Of a stretch of DNA of 64,000 bases, positions 18,913-29,580 are shown piece after piece. The stretch spans positions 63,540,278 to 63,604,277 of the forward strand of contig JBCNJP010000003.1 of assembly GCA_039602395.1 (NCBI GenBank), in the 5' to 3' direction. The stretch's first letter is position 1; every line of letters starts with the position of its first letter. Below the pieces are notes generated by a model. It was not told the DNA's origin. It did not search any database and saw only the letters and a list, made by a program, of their open reading frames with translations. The DNA comes from Deinandra increscens subsp. villosa. Lineage: Eukaryota; Streptophyta; Magnoliopsida; Asterales; Asteraceae. A program made the translations under genes and the position numbers.

Positions 18913-21900
18913 TCAATCATAATTAATCATGCCTACAGCACTAATCAGAAAGTTAAACCTAGACATATCAAATGGCTTAGTGAAGAGGTCTGCTAACTGA
19001 TCATCTGTATTAACATGGATTAAAGTGACTAGTTTCTTCTCGGCACAGTCCCTAATGAAATGGTACCTAATCTCAATATGCTTAGTCTTAGAATGCTGAA
19101 TGGGATTTTTAACAATTGAAATAGCAGAAGTATTATCTATACGAATAGGGGTACCCATGAAATTCAAACCATAATCCAGCAGCTGATTCTGAATCCAAAG
19201 CACTTGAGAGCAGCAGGAGGCAGCAGCAATGTACTCCGCTTCAGCCGTTGAGACTGACACTATTGTCTGCTTCTTGCATTGCCATGAGACCAGTCGGTTC
19301 CCTAAAAACTGAGCTCCTCCCGTCGTAGACTTACGATTGAGTTCACAACCGGCGTAGTCACTATCTGAGAAGGCTCGAAGGTCAAAGAGCGGATCTTTAG
19401 GATACCAAAGTCCTCTGTTTGGATTGGACTTCAAGTACCGGAAAATTCACTTTCACGGCCATTAAGTGCGATTCTTTCGGCTTACTCTGGAAATGGGAAC
19501 ACAGGCAGACTCCAAACATGATGTCGGGACGACTTGCTGTCAGATACATGAGAGAGCCAATCATAGACCTGTATAGGTGCTCATTTACACAAACACCCTC
19601 CGGATCTTGATTCAACTTGTGGCGAGTGACGACGGGCGTAGAGAAACCTTTAGAATCTTGAAACCCAAACTTCTTCAGGATCTCTTTCACATATTTCCCT
19701 TGGCTGATAAGAATGCCATCGGGTTTCTGTTTCACTTGAATTCCAAGGAAAAATGTCAACTCTCCCATTGCACTCATCTCAAAGTTCTTCTTCATTAACT
19801 CCTCAAATGCATGGCATAGGCCGACGTTGGTTGAACCAAAGATGATGTCGTCGACATACACTTGCACTAACAGCATATCTTCACCAACATGTCGAATGAA
19901 TAGTGTCTGATCGATTACCCCTCGCTTGTAACCATTTGAAAGCAGATATGTCGATAACGTCTCGTACCACTTCCTTGGGGCTTGGTGTAGACCATAGAGG
20001 GCCTTATCCAGTTTGTAACATTTCTTAGGGAAAGATTTGTCAACAAACCCCGGAGGTTGTTCTACATACACGTCTTCATCAAGCTCTCCATATAGGAACG
20101 CGGTCTTCACATCAAGTTGATAAACAGTGATGTTCATCGATGCGGCATATGCCAGGAAGATCCGTATTGCCTCCAAACGAGCGACAGGCGCGTAGACGTC
20201 TTCGTAGTCAATGCCGTCAACTTGCATGTACCCCTTCACAACTAAGCGGGCTTTATTTCTAATAACAATGCCACGGTCGTCTCTCTTGTTTTTGAAAATC
20301 CATTTGACAGGAATAGGCTTTATACCTAGAGGAGGATCTACCAAATGCCAGACATTGAGAAATTTGAATTGTAGTAACTCTGTTTGCATGGCTTCAATCC
20401 AGTTATCATCTAAAAGGGCAGCAGCAACAGTGGGAGGCTCTTCTTGTGAAATGAAACAGGAATACAAACATGTGTTCAATTCCTTTGACTGACTCCGAGT
20501 GAGACGTTTGTCAACCGGCCCGATGATCTAATTCGTAGGATGTATCTTGTGAATTCGAGTCTCTTCAACAGCAGGAGCTGGAATAGACGAGTCCAGATTC
20601 CCAATTTGCAGGTCATCTCCAGGAGTCTCTCCGGTATCAATCTCCGTTACGTCATCTGAGTCAGAATCATGCGCAACAGCATCAATTTCAACAGTGTTGT
20701 CTGCCTCGGTTGTTGCTTGTGCAGGTTCTGCTTCCAGAATTACAGGTTCATCAATCTGAATGGTGGGCATTTCAGGTGCTGAAGTAGAAGTTGAAGTGCC
20801 ATTAACATCACTTGAAGGTGTTGATTGATTTTCCCTTGATAACTCCGTAGGATCAACTGAATAAATGGTATCCAAGATCAAAGAAGTAATAGGAGCAAGC
20901 ATATCAACGATAGGATTGGTAGCTTCATTTCCTTGATCAACAGCAGCAGAATAAGTACCTACATCATCAGATTGAAACACATTAAAAGTTGAAGAAAATG
21001 ACTCAAGGTCATACATACTATCCGGAGCAGGATCTCTAGTGTTCAGAGTATGCTCATTACAAGTAACGTTGCACGACTCAATAACAACTTGAGTTGTTCT
21101 GTTGAACACTCGATAGGCCGCTGAGGTCATCGAGTATCCGACAAAATAACCATCATCTGCCCTAGGGGCAAATTTGGTTAACTGATCCGTCTGAATTAAG
21201 ACAGTACAAGTGAATCCGAATGGCTTTAATCGTGTTAAGTTTGGTTTCGCTTTGGAAAACAGTTCGAATGGCGTCTTCTTAGCATGTTTGACCAGGAGTG
21301 TTCTGTTCAGAACATAGCAGACTGTGTTGACAGCTTCTACCCAAAAAGATAAGTTCAAGTTAGAATCAGCAAGCATTGTTCTGGAAGCTTCGATGATAGT
21401 TCTATTCTTCCGTTCAGCCACTCCATTTTGTTGCGGTGTATACGGTGAACTGAATTATCGAGTTATGCCTTTTTCGTGACAAAATGCGTCAAATGTCTGA
21501 TTCTTGAATTCTGACCCATTGTCTGATCTGATGATTCTAACCCGCTCTCTGCATCTGTTCTCGATACGTGTGACAAAATCCTTCAAGATCTCAGCTGTTT
21601 CAGACTTCTCTTTCAGGAAAAACACCCATGAGTATCTGGAGTAGTCGTCAGTGATAACCAAGCAGTATGACTTTCCCCCTAAACTCTTGATGCTTACAGG
21701 ACCAAAAAGGTCAAGATGGATTTGTTGAAGTATTGTTGTCGTTCTACCCGGTGGCTTTGGCTTGTGAGACGTCTTGTGTTGTTTACCCTTCAGACATGCC
21801 ACACAATTGTCGATGTGGATGAATTCCTTCTCCGGCACACCGTCAACGTGTTTCCCCCTCACAAGGCGGTTCATGTTCCGAAAGTTCACATGCCCCATCC

Positions 21901-22354
21901 GCCTATGCCATAATGTAGAGTCATCTTCTGATGCCTTAGCCAAGAAGCATGCTACGGAGCCAGTCGGCCTTGTAGCAGACATATCTAGAGCATACATGTT
22001 CCCTTTCCATTTTGCTCGAAATAGAATCTGATCTTCGGGAATCTTGAAGCCAGGTTTCAGAATATAACATTCACGATCATCGAAGAACATTTGCATTTTG
22101 TTGTCGCAGATTTGTGAGACACTAAGCAGGTTGAACTTCAGATTAGACACCAAATTCACTTTGTCAAATGAAATTTCACCATTAGTCAAGAGACCGTTTC
22201 CTATTATTCTTCCACCCCGAACATCACCTCCAAAGGCAACAGGACCACCGTGCGATATTGTTTTGACATCATACAGTAGGTCCTTGTTCCCTGTCATGTG
22301 CCTGGAACAGCCACTATCTAAGTACCACGTGCTGGCAGCACTCTGGACCAGTCC
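18913..22354 (-). pseudogene. pol: Element E pol: protease, integrase, RT, RNase H
   Basis: Minus-strand Copia polyprotein starting just after the acceptor at 22355. Order: protease WYLDSGCSRHMTG, pre-integrase LWHRRMGHVNFRNM and CVACLKGKQH, integrase core DLFGP, IRSDNGSEFKN and YTPQQNGVAERKNRT, a long variable acidic linker, RT (WIFKNKRDDRG, QLDVKTAFLYGELDE, YVDDIIFGST) and RNase H (SDSDYAGCELNRKSTTGG, STAEAEYIAAA). Lesions: TAA at about 21455 (expected CAA), TAG at about 20528 (expected CAG), and a one-base frame change near 19445 between RT and RNase H. The motif set is that of the SIRE lineage. Inactive. Confidence 0.92.
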
Positions 22355-24251
22355 CTGCACAAGAAAAAGAAAGTGATTAGTTTTGAGATGGACCCGGGCC
22401 AGATTGACCTGGGACCTTCTTCTTGGGTGCCTTTTTCACTGGCGGAGCATTTGATGTTAGAACCACAACAGGAGGAGTTAGTGAAGATGTAACACTTGGT
22501 CGAGGAGCCCCTGCAGGTTGTTGAACTATCATAGACCTAAGCATAAAAGCAGGCCTTGGTCGAGGTGTCCAAGATCTTATAGGAACAGGATTTGGTGCAG
22601 ACATTCTCACTGGTTGTTGAACTGGTGGCCTCAAAGCTTTTACCTTCCTTCCCAAACCATGAGGGACATATTGAGCTTGGTTAGGAATGTAGAGTTGATT
22701 TGGGTAAGACTGCTGAAACATGGTGTCAGGTTGTTGTACCATGTAGTCCTCTCCATAATTCCCATAATACATTGGGGCCACTTGACTTCCCTGCGGGTAG
22801 TAATGAACAGGAGGTAATGGGGTGTTGTCATAGGCAGGATAACCCGTGTTGTATACACACACCCTTGCATCATGGTGTGGATTTCCGCAAACTGTACAAC
22901 CCAAGGTCTCAACCGTTCCACTAGGGTCAACCACAAGAGGTAGTTCAGCAACTTGGGTAGCCGTTGGTTGTGGCTCACTTGATGTTGCACATTCATCCTT
23001 TTCTGTTTCAGTGACCACTGTCTTCTTCTTCCTCCTTCTGGTTTGTTTCCTCTTCTTGGGGGTGTTCTCAGTTTCAGTAGCATCAACGGTTATAGCATCT
23101 AGCTCGACCACTATGGGCTGATCTTCAACACTTGATTGACCGGTCAAAACAGGTTCATTTTGAGGTCTCTTCTTCTTAGGATCACTTGTCTTGAATAGAA
23201 CCATAGTAGATTTACCAGCAACATTGGGAGTAGTGCTAACAGATGTATCAGTTGGCTCAACAAACACGGATGCAGAAGCTGCTTGAGTAGGCATCGTTGG
23301 AGTGTTTGGTTGTGCAACAGGAACAGTGATCACCTTACCATCGATGATTGTAAGACCAGCTTGTGTGTGCATAACAGTCTTACCATGTTTTAAGGCCATT
23401 TCGGCAAAAGCACGACTAAACTCATCATCATCGATGTCTTGCTAAATCACAAGTTTCTCATTTGCAACCTTCTTTTTTGGCTTGCGCCTTCGAGTGGTTT
23501 TAGTTCTTTTAGCAATTTCATTTGTGTTAAAAACATCATAGTTTTCATTAAATAAAAATGATTGAGCCTCTGATGTATTTTGTGTACACAAATTGAGAAA
23601 CTCGGTTTCAGCAGCCTTTTGCACATATGCTTCAGACAAACTAGTATTGACAGAATTTAAAGAAATAGCATCAAAATCTCCAAATTTTAATGTTTCATCA
23701 ATCGATGGGAGACCAGAGGCAGTTTCGGATTTAGCCAGCTGCTCTTCCATCGCATTGATTTTAGAAGTACACGGAATCAAACTGGGGTCTATGAACCTTA
23801 TACGGCTCTTAGGATTGATTTTGGTCAATTCGGGGACACAAAGATAGTTGTGATTGAGTGGATGCTCAGCCGCACTCTCTAGTATCTCCCGTGTTATACC
23901 CAAACCTGTCCTAAGACGCGACATTATGTCCTTAGCGACTGCACTACCCAAAGTTTCAGGATTAAGTTTCATCAAATCAATTGTTTCTCGAGCTTCAGCG
24001 TAGCTGTTTCTCGGAGAAGTCAAAGTTTTCAACAGATTAGCAATTTGGATTTTTAAGTTTGATTCTATGTGCTTCATGATCTCAATGTCATCCTGAAGTG
24101 ACTTGATTTTGACCAAAAAATCTTTTTCATTAGCTTGAAGAAGCTTATAGTGACTCTCGCTCTTTTTCGCCTTAGCATGCAACTCTAGGTTGTACGCGCG
24201 ATAGCGAGCGACAGTTTCACGACATGTCTCAGAACACAAAGATGATCTTAC
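22355..24251 (-). pseudogene. gag: Element E gag C-terminal extension, also a putative 1.9-kb intron
   Basis: Minus-strand gag continuation after GATGAG|GTAAGA at 24252/24251, ending with a TAA at 22377, then a pyrimidine-rich run and CAG at 22355. It encodes a coiled-coil-like region (CRETVARYRAYNLELHAKAKKSE), Lys/Arg-rich segments (TRRRKPKKK, RRRKKK), a second zinc-knuckle-like CTVCGNPHHDARVC and a Pro-rich tail. One TAG interrupts it at 23442. Donor and acceptor are both phase 0, so excision would put the N-terminal gag in frame with protease. The donor valine codon aligns with the donor of element C. Confidence 0.65.
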
Positions 24252-25330
24252 CTCATCTGGAATTGTTTCTTTCTGAAGTTCAAGAAGACACTTTCTTGCT
24301 TCCGTCTCTATCTCAGATGGATTCACAACAGAAACGTTTCCGACAGTAGAAGAAGACTCTTCAAGTATCTCATCAACTCCAGCCATCAGGCAGAAGTCAG
24401 TTGGGAAAAGAGGGTCAAATTCAACTGACTCATTAAGCTCTTCAGCATCAGAATTGACCATTAGTGCATAGTCTGACTGGCTTGGAGGTTGAGATGATGA
24501 AGAAGATGTCCAGTTATAGTTACCATTTTCGAGTGAGACTAATGCCTTGCCACCGTTGTTGACTCCTTGAGCAGATTGAGAGTTAGACGAACCAGGATGA
24601 GAGACATTAGAGTTGGCATTCTAAGGTTTCTGATAGGATGTGCTGCTTTGTTTCTGATATGACTGGTTTCCATCCAGCTTGTTTCTGAAAAGCCTGATTA
24701 CCTCCACCCGAGCTTACAGGAGCATTCCACGTTCTTGGTTTTGGGCATTCACGTGCGAAGTGTCCGAGCTCTTGACAGTTGAAGCATTGAGCTTTGGACT
24801 TATCAAACCCAATATTGGCATGTGAAGGAGGTTGAAACAACTTCCTCCCAGTCTTTCTAAAGAACTTTCACGTTCTAGCAGCGATCATACCCATCTGCCA
24901 CTTGATGTCGATCTCTTCCAGATCATCAGCAGAAATTTGGTCAAGATCTTCTTGACAGAAAGACATTCTCTTAATGTTCCCGGACATTTGAGAGTTCATG
25001 CAAGCTAGGAAAGCATTGCACAAATCTATCATACCCATAAGTGACTTGCAACTATGTTCAACTGCTCTTACTTCATAGTCTCTAACCTTGTCTATCATAT
25101 CGAGATAGTCAGCCTGAGTTAGATCGGTACTTTCTATCAGGTAAGTGACATACGAGGCAAATTCCTGAGGGAAAGAATGCAAGATTTTCCTTATGATATC
25201 TCTAGAATCAGGATGAATTTTCTTGGTAGTCATTTCGGCAATGATTCTACAGAAGCGGTTGACATGTGTTTCAAACGACTCTCCACTTCTGTGAGCGAAA
25301 GTGTTAAAAGCCAACTTTAATTTCACAAGT
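24252..25330 (-). pseudogene. gag: Element E gag, middle part with zinc knuckle
   Basis: Continues the gag interrupted by element C. Visible words: LAFNTFAHRSGESFETHVNRFCRI, a helical region around SYVTYLIESTDLTQADYLDMIDK, EEIDIKWQMGMIAART and the zinc knuckle CFNCQELGHFAREC. A TGA lies near 24865 and a TAG near 24630, and the frame changes between the zinc knuckle and the segment that starts at 24461. The bases before 25330 include one copy of the CAAGT duplication made by C. Confidence 0.85.
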
Positions 25331-25723
25331 TGTTGGGCTATATTTAATTGAGGCATGAACATTTGTGTTTGGGCTTGTTAGTTTATGTTTTGGGCTAGTC
25401 ATTTTATTTGTAGTTGGGCTTAACTAGTTTGCGACTTGGGCTTGTTGGGCCAGACTAGGTTTACGATTATGTGTAGAGGTAGTATATAAACCTCATTTTG
25501 AGTAGTTGTATGCAAGCTTTTCTAATACAAAATCACTGTTTACGATTTCTTGATTGCAACTGTTTACGATCAGCTTCAATAGTAGTGCTTAATCATTCAA
25601 GACTTCATCTTTATCAAAGATCTAGTCTATTCTTCTACTATTTCTCTTGAATCAAGCTTGTACGAGGATTCCGCACTCGTATTTGGCTAGATATCGTGTA
25701 GGTGGTTTGATCTCGGACCTACA
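25331..25723 (+). repeat. 5' LTR of element C
   Basis: 393 bp, TGTTGGG...CCTACA. It has a TATA box (AGTATATAAACC, 25481-25492) with GTTTACGAT once upstream (25459-25467) and twice downstream. Confidence 0.96.
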
Positions 25724-25724
25724 A

Positions 25725-25741
25725 TTGGTATCAGAGCCAAG
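25725..25741 (+). promoter_or_regulatory. Primer binding site of element C
   Basis: TTGGTATCAGAGCCAAG right after the LTR, initiator-Met tRNA type. Confidence 0.9.
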
Positions 25742-26308
25742 AATCATCGATTCGAGGCTCACACGATATAGATTCAAGCAGTTTTTCAAGTTTTCTGGGT
25801 TTTGTTCGAGTTTTTATTGAAGATTCAAGGGTTTTCTGGAGTTTACGACTTTCTGCTTGCTGTTGTTCTTCGTGTTTTCTGAGTTTTTGGAGTTTACGAC
25901 TGTGTTCATTGAAGATCTGCTGTGTTTGTGTGTTTACGACATCAAGATCACTTTTTTAAGGTGTTTACGACCTGGTGAAACGAGTTTACGATTGTACTTT
26001 CATCGTATACGTTGTTTACGATTTTGCAGGATCGCAATTGGGAGTTTACGATATTTTTTCATCGGAAACAGAGTTTACGACATATTCAGATCATAATCAA
26101 GTGTTTACGACTACGTGTTCGTAATCATCAATCGTAATCTTGCGTTTACGACTTTATAAGGCGGTTTGTGTGTTTACGATTTTAGCTTTGATCGTAAACG
26201 GCTTTCTTGATCGTAATCATCCATTTACGATCGTAATCGGGTTGTTTTTATCGTAATCTCATATATTTGGACTTTTGGACTTTAGGTTAAGTTACCCAAG
26301 CTATTGAA
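25742..26308 (+). repeat. Leader of element C with GTTTACGA(C/T) array
   Basis: The leader carries about twelve forward copies of GTTTACGA(C/T), plus reverse forms (TCGTAAAC, TCGTAATC), between about 25840 and 26260. Spacing is 15-40 nt and irregular. No gene is seen before the gag ATG at 26309. Confidence 0.85.
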
Positions 26309-27667
26309 ATGGATTTTGAGCCGAGCATGTACCAGAAACTGGATTTCGAGATCGGATCTATAACTCGTCCGCCAAGGCTAACTTCGGCAGATAACTTCTT
26401 AGAGTGGAAATATAGATTCGAGAACCACTTGAAGAGTGTTGATTTAAGGTTGTGGAGAGCAGTTCTAAATGGACCACACATACCTATTCATCAAGCAGGA
26501 CCTAAATCAGGAAAGAAAAAGACTGAAGATGAATTTGAGGATGATGACTGGGAGAGGTGTAACAAGGCTGAGAGGGCCTTTGCGATAATGACCATGGCAT
26601 TGACACCGGACATTGCTCAAGGGTTTAAGCATTGCAAGACGGCAAAGGAACTGTGGAATGCATTGATAGTGGCTTATGAGGGAAACCCAGACATCAAGGC
26701 AAGTCGAAAGCAGATGTTGAAGCAAAAGTTCAATTTGTTTAATCATATCCAGGGTGAATCCTTCGAAGCACAAGTGCAAAGATTTGTCTCTCTAATGGCC
26801 GAGATGTCAAGTTATGGAGTGGAACCGGAATTGGAAGATAAAAATTTGAAGCTCCTAAACAGTTTGCCGAAGTCATGGAACACCAACATTTCAATCATTA
26901 AGGACAACAACAGACTGAGTGAGCTGTCTTTGGATGAAATGATCAACAAGTTGAAGTCCAAGATGATTGATGATAAGCAGCGTGAGTTGAATCATATAAG
27001 TTCACTGAGTTTGGCGGGGAAGTTGAATCAAGCTTTGTTGTCGGAAGAGGTAGATGAGAAGCAGAAAGGAAAGGCTGTAGCAGGTGGATCAAGTTCAATG
27101 AGCCAGACGAAGGCATTTGTGGCACAACCCCAATCAGGTTCAAGTGGAGGCGATACTTCTGAAGCTAACAACGATCCCAATTTTGCTCTGGGTATGGGAT
27201 TCATGAATAGTTATCATGCGTTAATGGCTGGAACACTAATTCCTTCTGAGATTCTTTCGGGGGAGCTTAATCAGATTAATCCAGAAGACGTGGAAATGCT
27301 GGACGTCTCTTGGCAAATGGCTATGGCAGTGTTCAGGGCTAAAAAGTTCATGGCTACTACGGGGCGAAATGTTTGGAAGGATCAAGATAAGATCAGGATG
27401 GGGTTTGATAAGACGAAGCTTAGGTGCTACAATTGTGATGAATATGGGCACTTTGCTAGGGAGTGCAGCAAACCAAGGAAGGAGAGAGCAGAGATGAAGA
27501 AGCCAGCTGATGGGAAGGGAAAGGCAGAGACAAGTGCTTTAGTTGTGCAAGAAGGTGGTGGCTATGACTGGACCCCACAGCTGAAGGATCTGAGTTTGAC
27601 GCATGCTATGATGACAACTTTGGATGATGATGAGGATGAACAAGGAGCATGCTTTTGTGGTTACTGA
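26309..27667 (+). CDS. gag: Element C Gag (ORF1)
   Basis: 452-aa Copia Gag; forms the particle around element RNA. The N-terminal capsid region has TSADNFLEWKYRFENHL, the middle has FNLFNHIQGESFEAQVQRFVSLMAEM and DEMINKLKSKM, followed by MLDVSWQMAMAVFRAKKF and the zinc knuckle CYNCDEYGHFAREC (about residues 373-386). The ATG is the first good start after the leader. The frame ends at TGA 27665-27667 inside an acidic stretch, while the related coding sequence continues one frame over in the next ORF; one extra G near 27645 would explain this. Either a fresh mutation or a recoding site. Confidence 0.9.
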   Translation: MDFEPSMYQKLDFEIGSITRPPRLTSADNFLEWKYRFENHLKSVDLRLWRAVLNGPHIPIHQAGPKSGKKKTEDEFEDDDWERCNKAERAFAIMTMALTPDIAQGFKHCKTAKELWNALIVAYEGNPDIKASRKQMLKQKFNLFNHIQGESFEAQVQRFVSLMAEMSSYGVEPELEDKNLKLLNSLPKSWNTNISIIKDNNRLSELSLDEMINKLKSKMIDDKQRELNHISSLSLAGKLNQALLSEEVDEKQKGKAVAGGSSSMSQTKAFVAQPQSGSSGGDTSEANNDPNFALGMGFMNSYHALMAGTLIPSEILSGELNQINPEDVEMLDVSWQMAMAVFRAKKFMATTGRNVWKDQDKIRMGFDKTKLRCYNCDEYGHFARECSKPRKERAEMKKPADGKGKAETSALVVQEGGGYDWTPQLKDLSLTHAMMTTLDDDEDEQGACFCGY

Positions 27668-29564
27668 TGATGAACCAGAGGAACCAGAGGAGAATGAAGC
27701 AATGGCAGCAGATCACACCAAGGTATGTTCTAATTCTGTTTGTGATCGTATAATTACTACTCTTAGAGAATATTGCAAAAACTTTGAATCTGAATTGTTT
27801 GAAGTAAAATGTGAAAAGAGTTCATTTAAGGGTAGATGGCATAAGAATGAAGAAAAGGTTAAAGCCCAGAAACTAGATATAGCTAAGTATAAGAACCTTG
27901 CAACTGAAAATGCCTATTTGTATGACAATGCTAAGTTAGAAATAGCTGAGCTAAGTAAACAGATAGAAGAACTTAAGCATAAGAACAATGAGATGCAGGT
28001 TAAACTTGATATCAACTTTATGAGAAGCAAAAGGATGTTGCAGGCTAGTAAATCCTTAGACAATTGCATAACTGAGGTTAGAATGGGAAAGGACAAAGGT
28101 GGAATAGGAATCAGCTTTGCAACCAAGAATGTTGTTCCTCAAGACAAAACTAGAGATGTCATAGGAATGATCTTAGAGGAGGATCAGATAGATAGATCGG
28201 CATCGGAAATGCATGAAGAAGGACCTCCCTTAGATAGTGTCTTGGTTGGAGTGAAGCCTTTGACTGAGGAGGAAATTGAGAATGAAAAACACATGACTTA
28301 TGGGTTGGGTAAAATGAACAGAGTGATGACAGACCCATGTGAAGCAGGCCCATCCAATACTTCAATGAATAACTGTGTGAGCACTTCTGATGTATCTGTT
28401 TCTTGTGCAGATGAAGTAGAAATCAATGACATTTCTGAGGAGGATGAAGAGTGTCGGAGAGTGGATGAGAGTCATGCGTCTAGTAGTTCTAATAGTTCTA
28501 GTTTATGTTTACCTAAGGATGATGTAATGGCACTTGTGTCAGAACTAGAAACATCCAAGTCAAAACAAGTAGCTGTATCGATGTTAAAAAATGTTTCAGA
28601 ATCTAATGAAAAAGTGTCTGGTTTTAAAATTCGTGTGCCTAACACAAAAATTGGTCGTGAGACTAAGCCCAAAGACTTTGTTACTTATCCCCAGGTTGTG
28701 TCAGCTTTTAATAGAACCAACAAATCCAAATCGGATCAATTTTGTTTAATTACACAATCTGATAAGGGAAAACAACATGTCATACACAAATGGGATGATA
28801 AGCCAGAGTGGAAGTCGTCTTACCCAAGACGTTCATACCTCTGTAGTCATGTCAATGGGCCTAGACTCATGAATTGCTTTCAATGTGGGAAGCCAGGACA
28901 TTTTGCAGCTAACTGTGTGAACAGACCTTACCAACCATACTATCCACAAAATCCACGGACTAGTATGTTGGAGAAAATGATGACAGGTGAAAAACAGAAA
29001 CAAAAGCAGAAGCAACAAGCTGTGTTTCAGGGGAAGCAGCGTGTTGAACCAATGAAGACTGAACAGTCTAAGGTATCAAACGCAAAGGCACCTGTGACAA
29101 AGCCTGTTGTGGATAAGTGGAAAGTGACCAGAACTCCAAAACAAACTTTTCAAACTAAAGGAGTCTACCAAAAGACAAAACCAGAATTTGTTGAAAAACA
29201 AGTGGCTAAAGTGAAAAGAATTAATCAACCTAATGGCAAAGCGAAAGCCGAGCAACAGGTTTTGAAACAAAACAATGTCACCCAAACGAAACAACTTGTG
29301 TATACAAAGTTAAAACTTGAGTGGACACCGGTTAAAAAGCCTGCTGGTAAAAAGGTCACTTCACCACAGAAGAAACCTGTGTTTGTGAACAATTCAACAA
29401 CTGTGTTGAAACCAGAGAAACCAACCACCTGGAAACCAAAAGTCAACATTCAGAATGGAAATGTGTCTGAATCCAAATCTGAAATGATCCACCAACTAGT
29501 TAACTACATTGATGCTAAAGGTGTGCCCAGATCTGTTATGGCCTGGGTACCTGGATCTCAATGA
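27624..29564 (+). CDS. gag: Element C extended Gag region (ORF2), also a putative intron
   Basis: 646-aa frame overlapping the end of ORF1 by 44 nt. The first 33 residues are acidic and continue gag. Next come a coiled-coil-like region (DRIITTLREYCKNFESELFEV, ELSKQIEELKHKNNEMQ), acidic Ser-rich linkers, a second zinc knuckle CFQCGKPGHFAANC (around 28875) and a basic Lys/Gln-rich tail. A consensus donor AAG|GTATGT lies at 27722/27723 and an acceptor TTTTTGTAG at 29572-29580, 16 nt after the stop. Both are phase 0, so a 1858-nt excision would fuse the acidic part to protease-pol and remove the coiled coil and second knuckle. Confidence 0.75.
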   Translation: MMMRMNKEHAFVVTDDEPEEPEENEAMAADHTKVCSNSVCDRIITTLREYCKNFESELFEVKCEKSSFKGRWHKNEEKVKAQKLDIAKYKNLATENAYLYDNAKLEIAELSKQIEELKHKNNEMQVKLDINFMRSKRMLQASKSLDNCITEVRMGKDKGGIGISFATKNVVPQDKTRDVIGMILEEDQIDRSASEMHEEGPPLDSVLVGVKPLTEEEIENEKHMTYGLGKMNRVMTDPCEAGPSNTSMNNCVSTSDVSVSCADEVEINDISEEDEECRRVDESHASSSSNSSSLCLPKDDVMALVSELETSKSKQVAVSMLKNVSESNEKVSGFKIRVPNTKIGRETKPKDFVTYPQVVSAFNRTNKSKSDQFCLITQSDKGKQHVIHKWDDKPEWKSSYPRRSYLCSHVNGPRLMNCFQCGKPGHFAANCVNRPYQPYYPQNPRTSMLEKMMTGEKQKQKQKQQAVFQGKQRVEPMKTEQSKVSNAKAPVTKPVVDKWKVTRTPKQTFQTKGVYQKTKPEFVEKQVAKVKRINQPNGKAKAEQQVLKQNNVTQTKQLVYTKLKLEWTPVKKPAGKKVTSPQKKPVFVNNSTTVLKPEKPTTWKPKVNIQNGNVSESKSEMIHQLVNYIDAKGVPRSVMAWVPGSQ

Positions 29565-29580
29565 TTTCTGATTTTTGTAG
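27723..29580 (+). other. Putative alternative intron of element C between gag and protease
   Basis: GTATGT...TTTTTGTAG, 1858 nt, phase 0 at both ends. Its donor aligns at protein level with the donor in element E (24251). Retained form encodes extended Gag; spliced form would encode a Gag-Pol. Inferred only from sequence. Confidence 0.55.
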
